A stretch of DNA of 64,000 bases from an uncultured Acetatifactor sp. (GTDB lineage Bacteria > Bacillota > Clostridia > Lachnospirales > Lachnospiraceae). Position numbers and translations under genes: made by a program. Below, one piece after another: positions 52,455 to 62,105 of the stretch (its first letter is position 1; every line of letters starts with the position of its first letter). Where the stretch lies: positions 21,222 through 85,221 of the forward strand of contig CAJGCP010000005.1 of the NCBI GenBank assembly GCA_904501885.1, written 5' to 3'. Below the pieces are notes generated by a model. That model made no database searches. It worked only from the letters and a program-made list of their open reading frames with translations, and was not told the DNA's origin.

Positions 52455-52978
52455 AGATAATTACCTCCCGGTACAGTTCCTGCCGGCACATCGGGGACCA
52501 TGCCGGACGCTGTCCCTTGTAACTGATTCCACATCTCGGCAAAATCCATGTCATACAGACTTTGGGTAAGGGCATCTAACTGTTGCATCAGCGCCTCATC
52601 CTGCATCACTTCCTGTATCAGTTCCGGTAGATTTACGATCACATACACGGTGATGGCACAGGAGATGATCAGTGCCGTCAGGGATAAAAGGAACCCCATG
52701 GGGCGTCTGCCTTTCTTCCTTATAAGAGAGCCGTCACTGGCAACTACCGGTTTGTGCTTGCGATACACCAGGGAGGCGAAGAAGAGTCCCATTGCCGCTA
52801 AGGGGATTGCCAGAAAGGGGATCTGGCAGGTGGCCAGACTTAACACGCCACAAATGTTAGAGGCTGTGGTAAAAGATTGACCGTAAGGTTTGTGGGTAGG
52901 TTGATTGTGATAAGAACTGTCGTTGGGAGATGCGTTCCAACGATCGCTGTATTGGTTGTCCTGATTATAGTCTGTCAT
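52451..52978 (-). CDS. Membrane protein, DUF4190-like
   Basis: A 175-residue protein. A disordered Asn/Ser/Gln-rich N-terminus (1-30) is followed by two hydrophobic helices (about 40-68 and 93-118) and a soluble C-terminal part. The ATCQIPFLAIPLAAMGLFFA segment suggests DUF4190-like hairpins. It is translationally coupled to the DUF975 gene (ATGA overlap). Function unknown. Confidence 0.65.
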   Translation of the reverse strand: MTDYNQDNQYSDRWNASPNDSSYHNQPTHKPYGQSFTTASNICGVLSLATCQIPFLAIPLAAMGLFFASLVYRKHKPVVASDGSLIRKKGRRPMGFLLSLTALIISCAITVYVIVNLPELIQEVMQDEALMQQLDALTQSLYDMDFAEMWNQLQGTASGMVPDVPAGTVPGGNYL

Positions 52979-53282
52979 AAAAAGTTCCTTTCAGTACGCG
53001 TTCATATCTTTATTATCGTTCACATCTTTATTATATAGTAAGAACACGTATCATAATTACCTTTACTTTAGCACCTTTGAGAAAAAGTGTCAAAGAAAGA
53101 CGGGGAATTTACAAAACTTTAATAGATGGTGGCAAATTTGTATGTGGATTTAATATGTTTGAAGTTTTTGGTCCCGTGAAGTATAATGAGGGGGAGAAAA
53201 ACGCCATCAAAAAGCTGATGCATAAGAAACAAAATGCACAGCCCCAAAAGGCGAACAAAATAAAGGAAAAGGATGGAAGCAT
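52979..53282. other. Intergenic region without a supported gene
   Basis: Between divergent genes; holds a repeated TTTATTAT-type stretch near 53008-53035 and no clear promoter. A frame at 53077-53349 overlaps tex and was rejected. Confidence 0.5.
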
Positions 53283-55526
53283 ATGGATATTTGTCTCAAA
53301 ATCACAGAGGAATTACAAGTACAGAAATGGCAGGTGGAAGCTGCCGTAAAATTGATTGATGAGGGAAACACCATTCCCTTTATTTCCAGATATCGTAAGG
53401 AGGCAACCGGCGCACTCAATGACGAGCAACTTCGTAACCTGTATGAGAGATTGCAGTATCTGCGCAATCTGGAAGAAAAGAAGGAACAGGTGCTGGGTAG
53501 CATCGAAGAGCAGGGACTTTTGACCGATGAATTAAGAGAAAAGATTTTGGCGGCAGAAACCATGGTGCTGGTAGAGGATTTGTATCGTCCTTATCGTCCC
53601 AAGAGAAAAACCAGAGCCAGCGTGGCAAAAGCCAAGGGACTGCAGCCTTTGGCTGATTATATTTGTGAGCAGAATGCGCAGGCACCTCTGTTGGAGGAGG
53701 CTGCAAAATATGTGCAGGATGGGGACAATCCCGTGGAGACAGCGGAAGAAGCATTGCAGGGGGCGATGGATATCATTGCCGAGAGTATTTCTGACAATGC
53801 AGATTATCGAAAAGACATCCGCGAAACCACCATGCGGGAAGGTGTGATTGCAAGTAGTGCCAAGGATCCCGAGGCACAAAGCGTATACGAGATGTACTAT
53901 GCCTTTGAAGAACCGGTGAAAAAGATTGCAGGACATAGAATTCTTGCTTTGAACCGTGGAGAGGCGGAGAAGATGCTGACGGTGAAGGTGGTGGCACCGG
54001 TGGACAAGATCCTTCTATATTTAGAAAAGAAAACCATTTTAAACGAGAATCCTTATACCAAACCTGTGTTGCAGGAGACCATCGCAGACAGTTACGACCG
54101 TCTGATTGCCCCTGCCATCGAGAGAGAAGTGCGTAATGAACTGACAGAAAAAGCAGAGGATGGCGCCATCAGCGTATTTGGTAAGAACCTGGAGCAGTTG
54201 TTACTGCAGCCCCCCATTGCAGGCAAGGTGGTATTGGGCTGGGATCCTGCCTTCCGTACCGGATGTAAGCTGGCAGTGGTGGATGCCACCGGAAAGGTGT
54301 TAGATACTAAGGTGATTTATCCCACTGCACCCCAGAATAAGGTGCAGGAAGCCAAGGCGGAGCTGAAGAAACTGATAGACAAGTACAAAGTAGATGTGAT
54401 TTCTGTGGGAAATGGTACCGCATCCAGAGAATCCGAGCAGGTAATCGTGGAATTGTTGAAGGAAATCTCCCGCCCGGTACAGTATATTATCGTAAATGAG
54501 GCTGGCGCCAGTGTGTATTCCGCAAGTAAACTTGCCACAGAGGAATTCCCCAACTTTGATGTGGGACAGAGAAGTGCCGCGTCCATTGCCAGAAGATTGC
54601 AGGATCCCTTAGCGGAGTTAGTAAAAATCGATCCTAAATCCATCGGTGTGGGACAATACCAGCACGATATGAATCAAAAGAAATTGGGAGAAGCGTTATC
54701 CGGCGTGGTGGAAGATAGTGTGAACCGTGTGGGCGTAGATTTGAACACAGCATCCGCTCCTTTGTTGGAATATATCTCCGGAATCACGAAAACCATCGCA
54801 AAAAACATCGTAGATTACAGAGAAAAGAACGGAAAATTCAAAAATCGTGCCCAATTATTGAATGTAGCCAAGCTTGGACCCAAAGCATATGAGCAATGTG
54901 CGGGCTTTATGAGGATTTCTGACGGCGATAATCCCCTGGATGCCACCAGCGTGCACCCCGAATCTTACGGGGCTGCCCTGCAGCTCCTATCGAAATTGGG
55001 ACTCGACAAAAATGACATTCGTGTCAATTTTGCGAAAAATTCAAAAAATGACAGTGATAACACTGTCGAAAAAGTCCCGAATTCTGGGGAAAATTCGAGC
55101 ATGACATCAAAAATGACAGGCATCTCAAAAATGCTGTCATCTTTGGATAAAAAATCTCTGGCGGCAGAGCTGGGCATCGGCGAGATGACACTCACCGACA
55201 TTATGGAAGAATTGAAGAAGCCTGCCCGCGACCCCAGAGAGGACATGCCCAAGCCCATCCTTCGCAGCGATGTGTTAGAGATGAAGGATTTGAAACCCGG
55301 TATGATCCTCAAAGGTACCGTGCGCAATGTCATCGACTTTGGTGCCTTCGTAGACATCGGTGTACATCAGGACGGTTTGGTTCACATTTCCCAGATGACC
55401 GAGCGTTACATTAAGCACCCCTTGGAGGCAGTGCGTCTGGGTGACATTGTGGATGTTCAGGTGCTTTCTGTGGATGAGGCCAAGAAGCGTATTAGTCTGA
55501 CCATGAAAATCAGTGCCCCCAATTAA
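53283..55526 (+). CDS. tex: Tex-family RNA-binding transcriptional accessory protein
   Basis: A 747-residue nucleic-acid-binding protein. The N-terminal Tex region (about 1-190), the YqgF/RuvC-like domain starting VLGWDPAFRTGCKLAVVD (about 318), a helix-hairpin-helix region (around YISGITKTIAKNIVDYRE) and a C-terminal S1 domain (DLKPGMILKGTVRNVIDFGA onward, about 665-740) are in normal order. A Ser/Asn/Lys-rich spacer of about 50 residues lies before the last two parts, so the protein is slightly longer than usual at that point. Ribosome site AAAAGGATGGAAGCAT. Confidence 0.95.
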   Translation: MDICLKITEELQVQKWQVEAAVKLIDEGNTIPFISRYRKEATGALNDEQLRNLYERLQYLRNLEEKKEQVLGSIEEQGLLTDELREKILAAETMVLVEDLYRPYRPKRKTRASVAKAKGLQPLADYICEQNAQAPLLEEAAKYVQDGDNPVETAEEALQGAMDIIAESISDNADYRKDIRETTMREGVIASSAKDPEAQSVYEMYYAFEEPVKKIAGHRILALNRGEAEKMLTVKVVAPVDKILLYLEKKTILNENPYTKPVLQETIADSYDRLIAPAIEREVRNELTEKAEDGAISVFGKNLEQLLLQPPIAGKVVLGWDPAFRTGCKLAVVDATGKVLDTKVIYPTAPQNKVQEAKAELKKLIDKYKVDVISVGNGTASRESEQVIVELLKEISRPVQYIIVNEAGASVYSASKLATEEFPNFDVGQRSAASIARRLQDPLAELVKIDPKSIGVGQYQHDMNQKKLGEALSGVVEDSVNRVGVDLNTASAPLLEYISGITKTIAKNIVDYREKNGKFKNRAQLLNVAKLGPKAYEQCAGFMRISDGDNPLDATSVHPESYGAALQLLSKLGLDKNDIRVNFAKNSKNDSDNTVEKVPNSGENSSMTSKMTGISKMLSSLDKKSLAAELGIGEMTLTDIMEELKKPARDPREDMPKPILRSDVLEMKDLKPGMILKGTVRNVIDFGAFVDIGVHQDGLVHISQMTERYIKHPLEAVRLGDIVDVQVLSVDEAKKRISLTMKISAPN

Positions 55527-55671
55527 TGCGGAATGACGAAATTCCAGCAAAACCAACCGAGGATTATGCTTGTAAATAAAGAGGCAGTAAGGTATAATCT
55601 TTTTATTCATAGAAGACATTTGCAGAACCTGCAAGACATTTGCGTGCAAAAGTCTGTGCTGTGAACAACAT

Positions 55672-55793
55672 CTTCAGGGATGGGTGAAATTCCCTACTGG
55701 CGGTAAAGTCCGCGACCCATGTAAATTTTCTGCATGGCTGACCCGGTGTAACTCCGGGACCAACGGTACAGTCCGGATGGAAGGAGAGCGAAA
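55672..55793 (+). ncRNA. FMN riboswitch (RFN element)
   Basis: The conserved blocks CAGGGATGGGTGAAATTCCC, CTGGCGGTAAAGTCCGCGA and CAGTCCGGATGGAAGGAGAG are present in order around the variable arms, as in RFN elements. The 3' strand contains the ribosome site (AAGGAGAG) of ribU one base before its start region, so FMN binding should hide it and reduce translation. No separate terminator is seen, so control is probably translational. Confidence 0.95.
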
Positions 55794-55794
55794 G

Positions 55795-56517
55795 ATGAAA
55801 GAATTGTTTCAAAAAGTAACTGAAAATGCGTCCTATGTGGCAGGATTTATCCTGGTGATTATCGGCCTCTTTGTGGTGGCCGTGATTGCAGAGAAACTTG
55901 TCCAAAAGAAGAAGGGTGTGAAGGAGCCTTTATTCTACACCAGAAAGACGGCGGTCATCGGTGTGTTTTCCGGGATTGCCATGCTTTTGATGTTGTTTGA
56001 ATTTCCTCTGCCCTTTGCCCCCACATTTTACGAGTTGGACTTTAGTGAAGTGCCCATCCTCATTGGCAGCTTTGCCTTTGGCCCTGCGGCGGGTGTGATG
56101 ATGGAGTTTCTGAAGATTCTTCTGAAACTTTTTATCAAGGGTACCAGCACGGCATTCATTGGCGATCTGGCCAACTTTGTGGTGGGATGCAGTTTTGTGT
56201 TACCCGCGGCAATTGTCTATACATACAAAAAGACCAAGAAGACAGCCATTGCAGCCTGTGTCACAGGCACCTTGTTTTTGACCGTATTTGGCACGGCATT
56301 TAATGCTATTTATTTGTTGCCTGCCTTCGCTGCTTTTTACGGCATGCCTTTGGATAATTTGATTGAGATGGGCATGGCTGTGAATCCCATGGTGAAGGAA
56401 GGGAATATCATCAGCTTTGTAATCGCCTGCGTGGCGCCTTTGAATTTATTAAAAGGTCTGCTGGTTTCCACCATCACGATGTTGGTGTATAAAAGAGTAA
56501 GTCCTATTATCAAGTAG
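55795..56517 (+). CDS. ribU: Riboflavin ECF transporter S component RibU
   Basis: A 240-residue membrane protein with about five to six spans. The LPFAPTFYELDFSEVPILIG and FAFGPAAGVMMEFLKILLKL segments (about residues 65-110) are signature riboflavin-binding loops of RibU. It is expressed behind an FMN riboswitch and takes up riboflavin with a shared energy-coupling module encoded elsewhere. The start at 55795 was chosen because the longer frame would begin inside the riboswitch. Confidence 0.95.
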   Translation: MKELFQKVTENASYVAGFILVIIGLFVVAVIAEKLVQKKKGVKEPLFYTRKTAVIGVFSGIAMLLMLFEFPLPFAPTFYELDFSEVPILIGSFAFGPAAGVMMEFLKILLKLFIKGTSTAFIGDLANFVVGCSFVLPAAIVYTYKKTKKTAIAACVTGTLFLTVFGTAFNAIYLLPAFAAFYGMPLDNLIEMGMAVNPMVKEGNIISFVIACVAPLNLLKGLLVSTITMLVYKRVSPIIK

Positions 56518-56528
56518 ATAAAAAGCAA

Positions 56529-57059
56529 ATGACATGGTGGAACTGCTATGGAAAAATGCAGACACCGGAAAGTCTGGATATGCAATTTAACAACATGGAA
56601 GAACTGAAAGCGGCTCTGTCCGCAGGAGAAAATATCATATACGAAACCAACTCCCCGGAGGAGACCCATCAATTGGGGCTCACATTGGGACGACTGAGCA
56701 ATCCGGGCCAGGTTTATACCCTGGTGGGAGATTTGGGTGTGGGGAAAACCGTCTTCACCCAGGGGTTCGCAGCGGGACTTGGTGTGATTGGTCCGGTGAA
56801 CAGCCCCACCTTTACCATCGTGCAGGTGTATGAAGAGGGTCGGATGCCTTTCTATCATTTCGATGTATACCGCATCGGGGATGTGGAAGAGATGGAGGAA
56901 ATCGGCTACGAGGATATGTTTTATGGAGAGGGTGCCTGTCTCATTGAGTGGGCGAACCTGATAGAAGAGATTTTGCCCGATTCTTATGTGGAAATCACCA
57001 TAGAGAAGGATTTGGAAAAAGGATTCGAGTATCGGAAGATTACCATAGCAGTGAAATAG
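56529..57059 (+). CDS. tsaE: tRNA threonylcarbamoyladenosine biosynthesis ATPase TsaE
   Basis: ATPase partner of TsaB/TsaD in t6A tRNA modification. Walker A LVGDLGVGKTVFTQG (about residues 66-80), NSPTFTIVQVYE and HFDVYRI are diagnostic. The 176-residue frame is slightly long; the true start may be one of the in-frame ATGs up to 56595, since no ribosome site is clear for the first. It precedes tsaB and rimI in a usual Firmicutes cluster. Confidence 0.92.
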   Translation: MTWWNCYGKMQTPESLDMQFNNMEELKAALSAGENIIYETNSPEETHQLGLTLGRLSNPGQVYTLVGDLGVGKTVFTQGFAAGLGVIGPVNSPTFTIVQVYEEGRMPFYHFDVYRIGDVEEMEEIGYEDMFYGEGACLIEWANLIEEILPDSYVEITIEKDLEKGFEYRKITIAVK

Positions 57060-57148
57060 AGCATAGTATTATATTGACGAAAAGAAGAACATTCTGCAAA
57101 GGGATGCCCCGTTAGGAGGGGATTTGCAGAGATGGAAACGGAGTTTTT

Positions 57149-57871
57149 ATGAAAATTTTAGGCATGGACAGTTCCGGCCTGGTGGCCAGCGTGGCCATTG
57201 TGGAGGACGGTGTCCTTTTGGCAGAGTACACCACAGACTATAAAAAAACACATTCCCAGACATTGCTTCCCATGTTGGATGAGATTAAGCGCATGATAGA
57301 ATTGGATATGACATCCATAGATGCCATCGCCACTTCGGCGGGGCCCGGTTCCTTTACCGGTTTGCGCATCGGTGCGGCCACGGTGAAGGGATTGGGACTT
57401 GCCCTGAACAAACCCATCGTGGAGGTTCCCACTTTGGAGGGACTGGCTTGGAATCTGTGGGGCACGGACAGAGTGGTATGTCCCATGATGGATGCCAGAA
57501 GAAATCAGGTGTACACTGCAGCCTATGAATTTGCTTGCGAAAGATGTGATTGCGGCACCGGCTTGCAACTGCACTCCCTGATTCCGGAAGAAGCCATGGA
57601 TGTGGTAGAAATGATAGAACAAATTAATGCGTTACAGCGTCCTGTGGTATTTTTGGGAGATGGTGTCCCTGTGTATCAGGAATTCATCAAAACCCATTGC
57701 AGGGTGCCCTATGTTTTTGCTCCGGCTGGGAAAAACCGTCAGCGAGCTGCATCAGTGGCAGCGCTGGGAGCAGAATATTATGCCCGAGGAGAGGTCGTGT
57801 CCGCTGCAGAGCACCAGCCCACCTATCTGAGAAAGAGCCAGGCGGAGCGGGAGGCTGAGGCTAAGGCATAG
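57149..57871 (+). CDS. tsaB: tRNA threonylcarbamoyladenosine biosynthesis protein TsaB
   Basis: A 240-residue actin-fold protein that forms the TsaB-TsaD heterodimer. It begins ILGMDSSGLVASVAI and holds SAGPGSFTGLRIGAATVKGL (about residues 68-87) as family hallmarks. The expected C-terminal half is shorter and less conserved, as usual. Ribosome site GGAAACGGAG. Part of tsaE-tsaB-rimI. Confidence 0.94.
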   Translation: MKILGMDSSGLVASVAIVEDGVLLAEYTTDYKKTHSQTLLPMLDEIKRMIELDMTSIDAIATSAGPGSFTGLRIGAATVKGLGLALNKPIVEVPTLEGLAWNLWGTDRVVCPMMDARRNQVYTAAYEFACERCDCGTGLQLHSLIPEEAMDVVEMIEQINALQRPVVFLGDGVPVYQEFIKTHCRVPYVFAPAGKNRQRAASVAALGAEYYARGEVVSAAEHQPTYLRKSQAEREAEAKA

Positions 57872-57933
57872 AAAATGCGACACTGCGCAGACGAAGAGAG
57901 CAGTAATTGTGAAACAAAGGCGAGTGAAAACAG

Positions 57934-58371
57934 ATGGACGTCTATATTAGAAATATAAAGCCGCAAGATATTGAGGCTTTGGTTCAATTGCAGAATGACA
58001 ATTTTACGCAACCTTGGTCTGAACATCATTTTCAGGATTTGATGAACAGGGAATATTGTCACTATAAGGTAGCCCTTGTGGATGACCGGGTGGTAGGATT
58101 TGCTGGTTTTGCAGACATTTGCAAGGAAGGCAATATTGACAATGTGGTAGTGGCGAAAGAGTATCGCAGGCAGGGAATTGCCCGCCGACTGCTGCAGGAA
58201 TTGATTGCAAGTGGAGAGGATATCTGTGTTCAGACATTTACCCTGGAAGTGCGTGTGAGTAACCAATCCGCCATTTCTCTCTACGAATCCATGGGATTTG
58301 TGTCGGAGGGGATTCGCCCCGGATTTTATGACCAACCGAAGGAAGACGCCATGATTATGTGGCTTAGATAA
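57934..58371 (+). CDS. rimI: Ribosomal protein S18 alanine N-acetyltransferase
   Basis: A 145-residue GNAT protein. The motif VAKEYRRQGIARRLLQELI (about residues 70-88) is the acetyl-CoA loop, with EVRVSNQSAISLYESMGF next as in RimI. It lies directly after tsaB, the usual place for rimI. It probably acetylates an N-terminal residue. Confidence 0.9.
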   Translation: MDVYIRNIKPQDIEALVQLQNDNFTQPWSEHHFQDLMNREYCHYKVALVDDRVVGFAGFADICKEGNIDNVVVAKEYRRQGIARRLLQELIASGEDICVQTFTLEVRVSNQSAISLYESMGFVSEGIRPGFYDQPKEDAMIMWLR

Positions 58372-58518
58372 GTCGCATCGGTCCCCTTCAAGGGGTCAGA
58401 GCAGGGACCCCCAAGAATTACCAGAGGCGGCGGCCCCGTTTTTCTTGTATAATGAGTGTGCCGGGTTCTGCCTTTTGGTGGAACGCGGTCAATATTTTTA
58501 CCTGGAAGGGAGAAAGAC

Positions 58519-58770
58519 ATGCGAAGGTACAAGGAAAACGCTCCCGTAGAATTGGAGCAGGTGATTTGTAATAAATGTGCAAAGAAATTAAAGATAGAAA
58601 ATGGGATTCTCAAAGAGGGTGTATTTTCGGTGAGAGCGGAGTTTGGATATTTCAGCCGGAAAGATGGTCTCGTCCATGCCTTTGATTTGTGCGAGGATTG
58701 CTACGACGAGATGGTGGCGCAGTTTGTATTGCCTGTGGAAGAATCCGAAAACTCCGAACTGATGCAATAG
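58519..58770 (+). CDS. Small zinc-finger-like protein
   Basis: An 83-residue protein with two CxxC pairs (ICNKCAKK and LCEDCYDE) that likely hold one zinc ion. The rest is charged. Start taken at the ATG behind GGAAGGGAGAAAGAC; a -10-like TATAAT lies at 58448. Between rimI and rnz. Function unknown. Confidence 0.7.
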   Translation: MRRYKENAPVELEQVICNKCAKKLKIENGILKEGVFSVRAEFGYFSRKDGLVHAFDLCEDCYDEMVAQFVLPVEESENSELMQ

Positions 58771-58830
58771 AATTTGAGGGCGAAAGCGCCCATACGAAAG
58801 ATATCACTTTAGAATTAAGAGGAATGGAAA

Positions 58831-59748
58831 ATGCTGGATGTAAGTCTTTTGGGCACCGGAGGTATGATGCCCCTGCCTTATCGTTGGCTGACTTCGCTGA
58901 TGTTAAGGTACAACGGAAAAAGCATATTGATTGACTGTGGTGAGGGGACCCAGATTGCCCTGCGGGAACGGGGATGGAGCCCCAATCCCATTGATGTGAT
59001 TTGCTTTACCCATTATCACGCAGACCATATCAGCGGTCTGCCGGGGATGCTTCTTACCATGGGTAATGCAGAGCGCAAGGAACCATTGCTTTTGATTGGA
59101 CCCAAGGGACTGACTAAGACAGTCAATGCCCTGCGGACCATTGCGCCGGAACTGCCTTTTGAGATTGAGTGCGTGGAAATTACAGAGCGAGAGCAGGAGA
59201 TAGAATTTGATGGATTCACCATCAAGGCATTCCGCGTCAATCACAGTGTCACCTGTTATGGCTATAGTATGATTGTACACAGGGGCGGAAAATTTGACAA
59301 AGATAGAGCGGTGGCGCAGGAGATTCCTTTGAAGTTGTGGAGTCGCCTGCAGAAGGGGGAGGTCATCGAACAGGACGGTAGAACATATACTCCCGATATG
59401 GTGATTGGTGCCCCCAGAAAGGGTTTGAAGGTGACCTATTGTACGGATACCCGACCTACGGAATCCATCGTGGAAAATGCGGTAGGATCTGACCTTTTGA
59501 TACTGGAAGGTATGTACGGTGAGCCGGATAAATGGATCAAGGCAAAAGAAAACCGCCACATGACCATGCAGGAGGCGGCAGAGATGGCAAAGAAGGCGGA
59601 TGTGCCTGAACTATGGCTGACCCACTATAGCCCTGCGCTTCTCCATCCGGAAGAGTTTATCGGTGAAGTCCGTAAAATATTTCCAAACACTGTGGCAGCC
59701 AGAGATGGCAGAACAGTAGAGTTGAAATTCGAGGAAGATGAAACATGA
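58831..59748 (+). CDS. rnz: Ribonuclease Z (tRNA 3' endonuclease)
   Basis: A 305-residue metallo-beta-lactamase-fold nuclease that cuts tRNA precursors at the 3' end. The metal motif FTHYHADHISGLPGML lies at about residues 60-76, and further ligands are in YCTDTRP and LTHYSPALLHPEEF. It overlaps tsaD by four bases and is preceded by the weakly spaced AGAGGA ribosome site. Confidence 0.93.
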   Translation: MLDVSLLGTGGMMPLPYRWLTSLMLRYNGKSILIDCGEGTQIALRERGWSPNPIDVICFTHYHADHISGLPGMLLTMGNAERKEPLLLIGPKGLTKTVNALRTIAPELPFEIECVEITEREQEIEFDGFTIKAFRVNHSVTCYGYSMIVHRGGKFDKDRAVAQEIPLKLWSRLQKGEVIEQDGRTYTPDMVIGAPRKGLKVTYCTDTRPTESIVENAVGSDLLILEGMYGEPDKWIKAKENRHMTMQEAAEMAKKADVPELWLTHYSPALLHPEEFIGEVRKIFPNTVAARDGRTVELKFEEDET

Positions 59749-60788
59749 GTGAATGTAAACAGGCATCAGTAGATGATGTTTTGATATTAGCCATAGAGAG
59801 TTCCTGCGACGAGACTGCAGCAGCGGTTGTGAAAAATGGCAGGGAAGTACTTTCCAATGTGATTTACAGCCAGATTGCATTGCACACCGTTTATGGTGGT
59901 GTGGTGCCGGAGATTGCCTCCCGCAAGCATGTGGAAAAAATCAACCAGGTGATTGAAAGCGCGTTGGAACAGGCCGGCGTGACATTACAGGATATTACTG
60001 CCATTGCGGTGACCTACGGTCCCGGTTTGGTGGGAGCACTTTTGGTGGGCGTGGCAGAGGCCAAGGCCATCAGTTTTGCTACGGGTATTCCTTTGGTGGG
60101 GGTACACCACATCAGCGGACACATCAGTGCCAATTACATAGAGCATCAGGAACTGAAACCGCCCTTCGCGTGCTTGGTGGCAAGTGGTGGTCATTCTCAT
60201 TTGGTGGTGGTGAAGGATTATGGTCAGTATGAAATCATCGGCAGAACCAGGGACGATGCGGCCGGAGAGGCTTTTGACAAGGTGGCAAGAGCCATTGGTT
60301 TGGGCTATCCCGGCGGTCCTAAGATTGACAAATTATCCAAAGAGGGCAATCCCGATGCCATTGCTTTTCCCCGTGCTAAGGTGGCGGAAAATGAATATGA
60401 TTTTAGTTTCAGCGGTTTGAAAAGCGCTGTGTTAAATTATTTGAACTCTTGTCAGATGAAGGGCGAAGAAGTGAACCAGGCGGATGTGGCGGCTTCCTTC
60501 CAGAAGGCGGTCATCGATGTGCTGGTGGACCATTCCATTCATGCAGTGAAAGAATTTGGTTTTGACAAATTTGCCATTGCCGGTGGTGTGGCGTCCAATG
60601 CCTCTTTGCGGGCGGCACTGCAGGAAGCCTGTGACAGAGAAGGGATTACATTTTATCATCCTTCCCCCGCCCTATGTACGGACAATGCGGCAATGATTGG
60701 AACGGCAGGTTATTATGAATTTATCAAAGGTGTCCGCCACGGATATGATTTGAATGCGGTGCCGAATCTGAAATTAGATGAAGTGTGA
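59745..60788 (+). CDS. tsaD: tRNA threonylcarbamoyladenosine biosynthesis protein TsaD
   Basis: A 347-residue ASKHA-type protein that transfers the threonylcarbamoyl group to A37 of ANN-decoding tRNA. It begins ILAIESSCDETAAAVV, has GVHHISGHISANYIE (metal-binding His pair) and the late FAIAGGVASNASLRAAL and DNAAMIG segments. It overlaps rnz (ATGA), so translation is coupled. TsaE and TsaB lie 2-3 kb upstream. Confidence 0.96.
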   Translation: MSECKQASVDDVLILAIESSCDETAAAVVKNGREVLSNVIYSQIALHTVYGGVVPEIASRKHVEKINQVIESALEQAGVTLQDITAIAVTYGPGLVGALLVGVAEAKAISFATGIPLVGVHHISGHISANYIEHQELKPPFACLVASGGHSHLVVVKDYGQYEIIGRTRDDAAGEAFDKVARAIGLGYPGGPKIDKLSKEGNPDAIAFPRAKVAENEYDFSFSGLKSAVLNYLNSCQMKGEEVNQADVAASFQKAVIDVLVDHSIHAVKEFGFDKFAIAGGVASNASLRAALQEACDREGITFYHPSPALCTDNAAMIGTAGYYEFIKGVRHGYDLNAVPNLKLDEV

Positions 60789-60880
60789 AATTAGACGAAG
60801 CATGAAATTATGGACACGAAATGTATCATAATTAAGGATAGATGCTGTATGACTAGAATGATACTGCAAAGGGAAATGGC

Positions 60881-62083
60881 ATGAAAGTAGTGATTGCAAT
60901 CGATTCTTTCAAGGGAAGCATGACCTCGATGGAGGCGGGAAATGCGGCGAAAAGCGGCATTTTAAAAGCGTGTCCTGAGGCAAATGTGGTAGTAAAGCCC
61001 CTGGCCGATGGCGGTGAGGGCACCACAGAGGCTTTGATGGAAGGATTCGGTGGGGAAAAACATTTGATACAAGTGACCGGTCCCATGGAAAATCCCGTGA
61101 CCGCTATGTATGCATATCTTCCCGGCGAGGAAACAGTCATCATGGAGATGGCCTCGGCAGCAGGCATCACCTTGATTCCCGGCGAAAAGAACCCCCTGAA
61201 GGCAACCACCTTTGGCGTGGGTGAAATGATCAAAGATGCCATAGAAAAGGGCTATCGCAAATTTATTGTAGGCATCGGCGGCAGTGCCACCAATGATGGT
61301 GGTATGGGTATGTTGCAGGCCCTAGGATATACCTTTTTAGATTGCGAGAATAGACCACTTGGGCTGGGTGCTCAGGCGCTGAGCCATGTGGCTAAAATAG
61401 ACGATTCTCAGGTGCTTCCCCAGTTGAAGGAATGTTCCTTCCGGGTGGCCTGTGATGTACGAAATCCCTTGTGCGGTCCCCAGGGCGCAACTTATGTGTT
61501 TGGTCCCCAAAAGGGCGTGACGGAAAGTATGCGAGCGGACTTAGATAGGGCCATGATGGGATATGCTGAGGTGGCAGAAAATTACCTTCATAAGAAAGAG
61601 CTCTCCGGCTGCGCAATAGAGCCGGCAGAGGGGGGAGGCGTTTCTAACTCTCAAGCAGGTGGAACGATTGTTCCGTATGCTTCTCTGCCCGGGACAGGCG
61701 CGGCGGGTGGACTGGGCTTTGCGTTTTTGGCTTTTCTTGGCGCAGAACTGGTGCCCGGTATTGAATTGATTTTGGATGCAATCCGGTTGGAGAACGAACT
61801 GCAGGATGCAGACTATGTGCTCACCGGTGAGGGAAGATTGGATGGTCAGACGGCCATGGGTAAGGTGCCTGTGGGTGTAGCAAAACTGGCAAAGAAATAT
61901 GGATGTAAGGTACTGGCCTTTGCAGGCGCAGTGACACCGGAAGCAAGAGAGTGCAACGAGCAGGGCATCGATGCGTTCTTTCCTATTGTAAGAGGTGTGA
62001 CCACCCTAGAACAGGCAATGGATACGGATAATGCCGTGCGAAATATGTCAGATACAGTAGAGCAAGTGTTCCGTCTGCTGTAA
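60881..62083 (+). CDS. Glycerate kinase
   Basis: A 400-residue type 1 glycerate kinase that phosphorylates glycerate. VKPLADGGEGTTEALMEGFG (about residues 38-57), GIGGSATNDGGMGMLQALGY (about 130-149) and DYVLTGEGRLDGQTAMGKVP are diagnostic. It follows tsaD but with a gap and no overlap. Start taken at the first ATG after AAAGGGAAATGGC. Confidence 0.94.
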   Translation: MKVVIAIDSFKGSMTSMEAGNAAKSGILKACPEANVVVKPLADGGEGTTEALMEGFGGEKHLIQVTGPMENPVTAMYAYLPGEETVIMEMASAAGITLIPGEKNPLKATTFGVGEMIKDAIEKGYRKFIVGIGGSATNDGGMGMLQALGYTFLDCENRPLGLGAQALSHVAKIDDSQVLPQLKECSFRVACDVRNPLCGPQGATYVFGPQKGVTESMRADLDRAMMGYAEVAENYLHKKELSGCAIEPAEGGGVSNSQAGGTIVPYASLPGTGAAGGLGFAFLAFLGAELVPGIELILDAIRLENELQDADYVLTGEGRLDGQTAMGKVPVGVAKLAKKYGCKVLAFAGAVTPEARECNEQGIDAFFPIVRGVTTLEQAMDTDNAVRNMSDTVEQVFRLL

Positions 62084-62105
62084 TATTTTTGTGCCATTTT
62101 AGGTT

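Noticed and set aside
53077..53349. 90-residue frame before tex
   Set aside because: Overlaps the tex start by 67 bases, has no ribosome site and no recognised family.
55684..55794. Upstream extension of ribU
   Set aside because: The longer frame starts inside the conserved FMN riboswitch and has no ribosome site.
58689..58934. 81-residue frame between the zinc-finger gene and rnz
   Set aside because: Overlaps both genes in another frame; no independent support.
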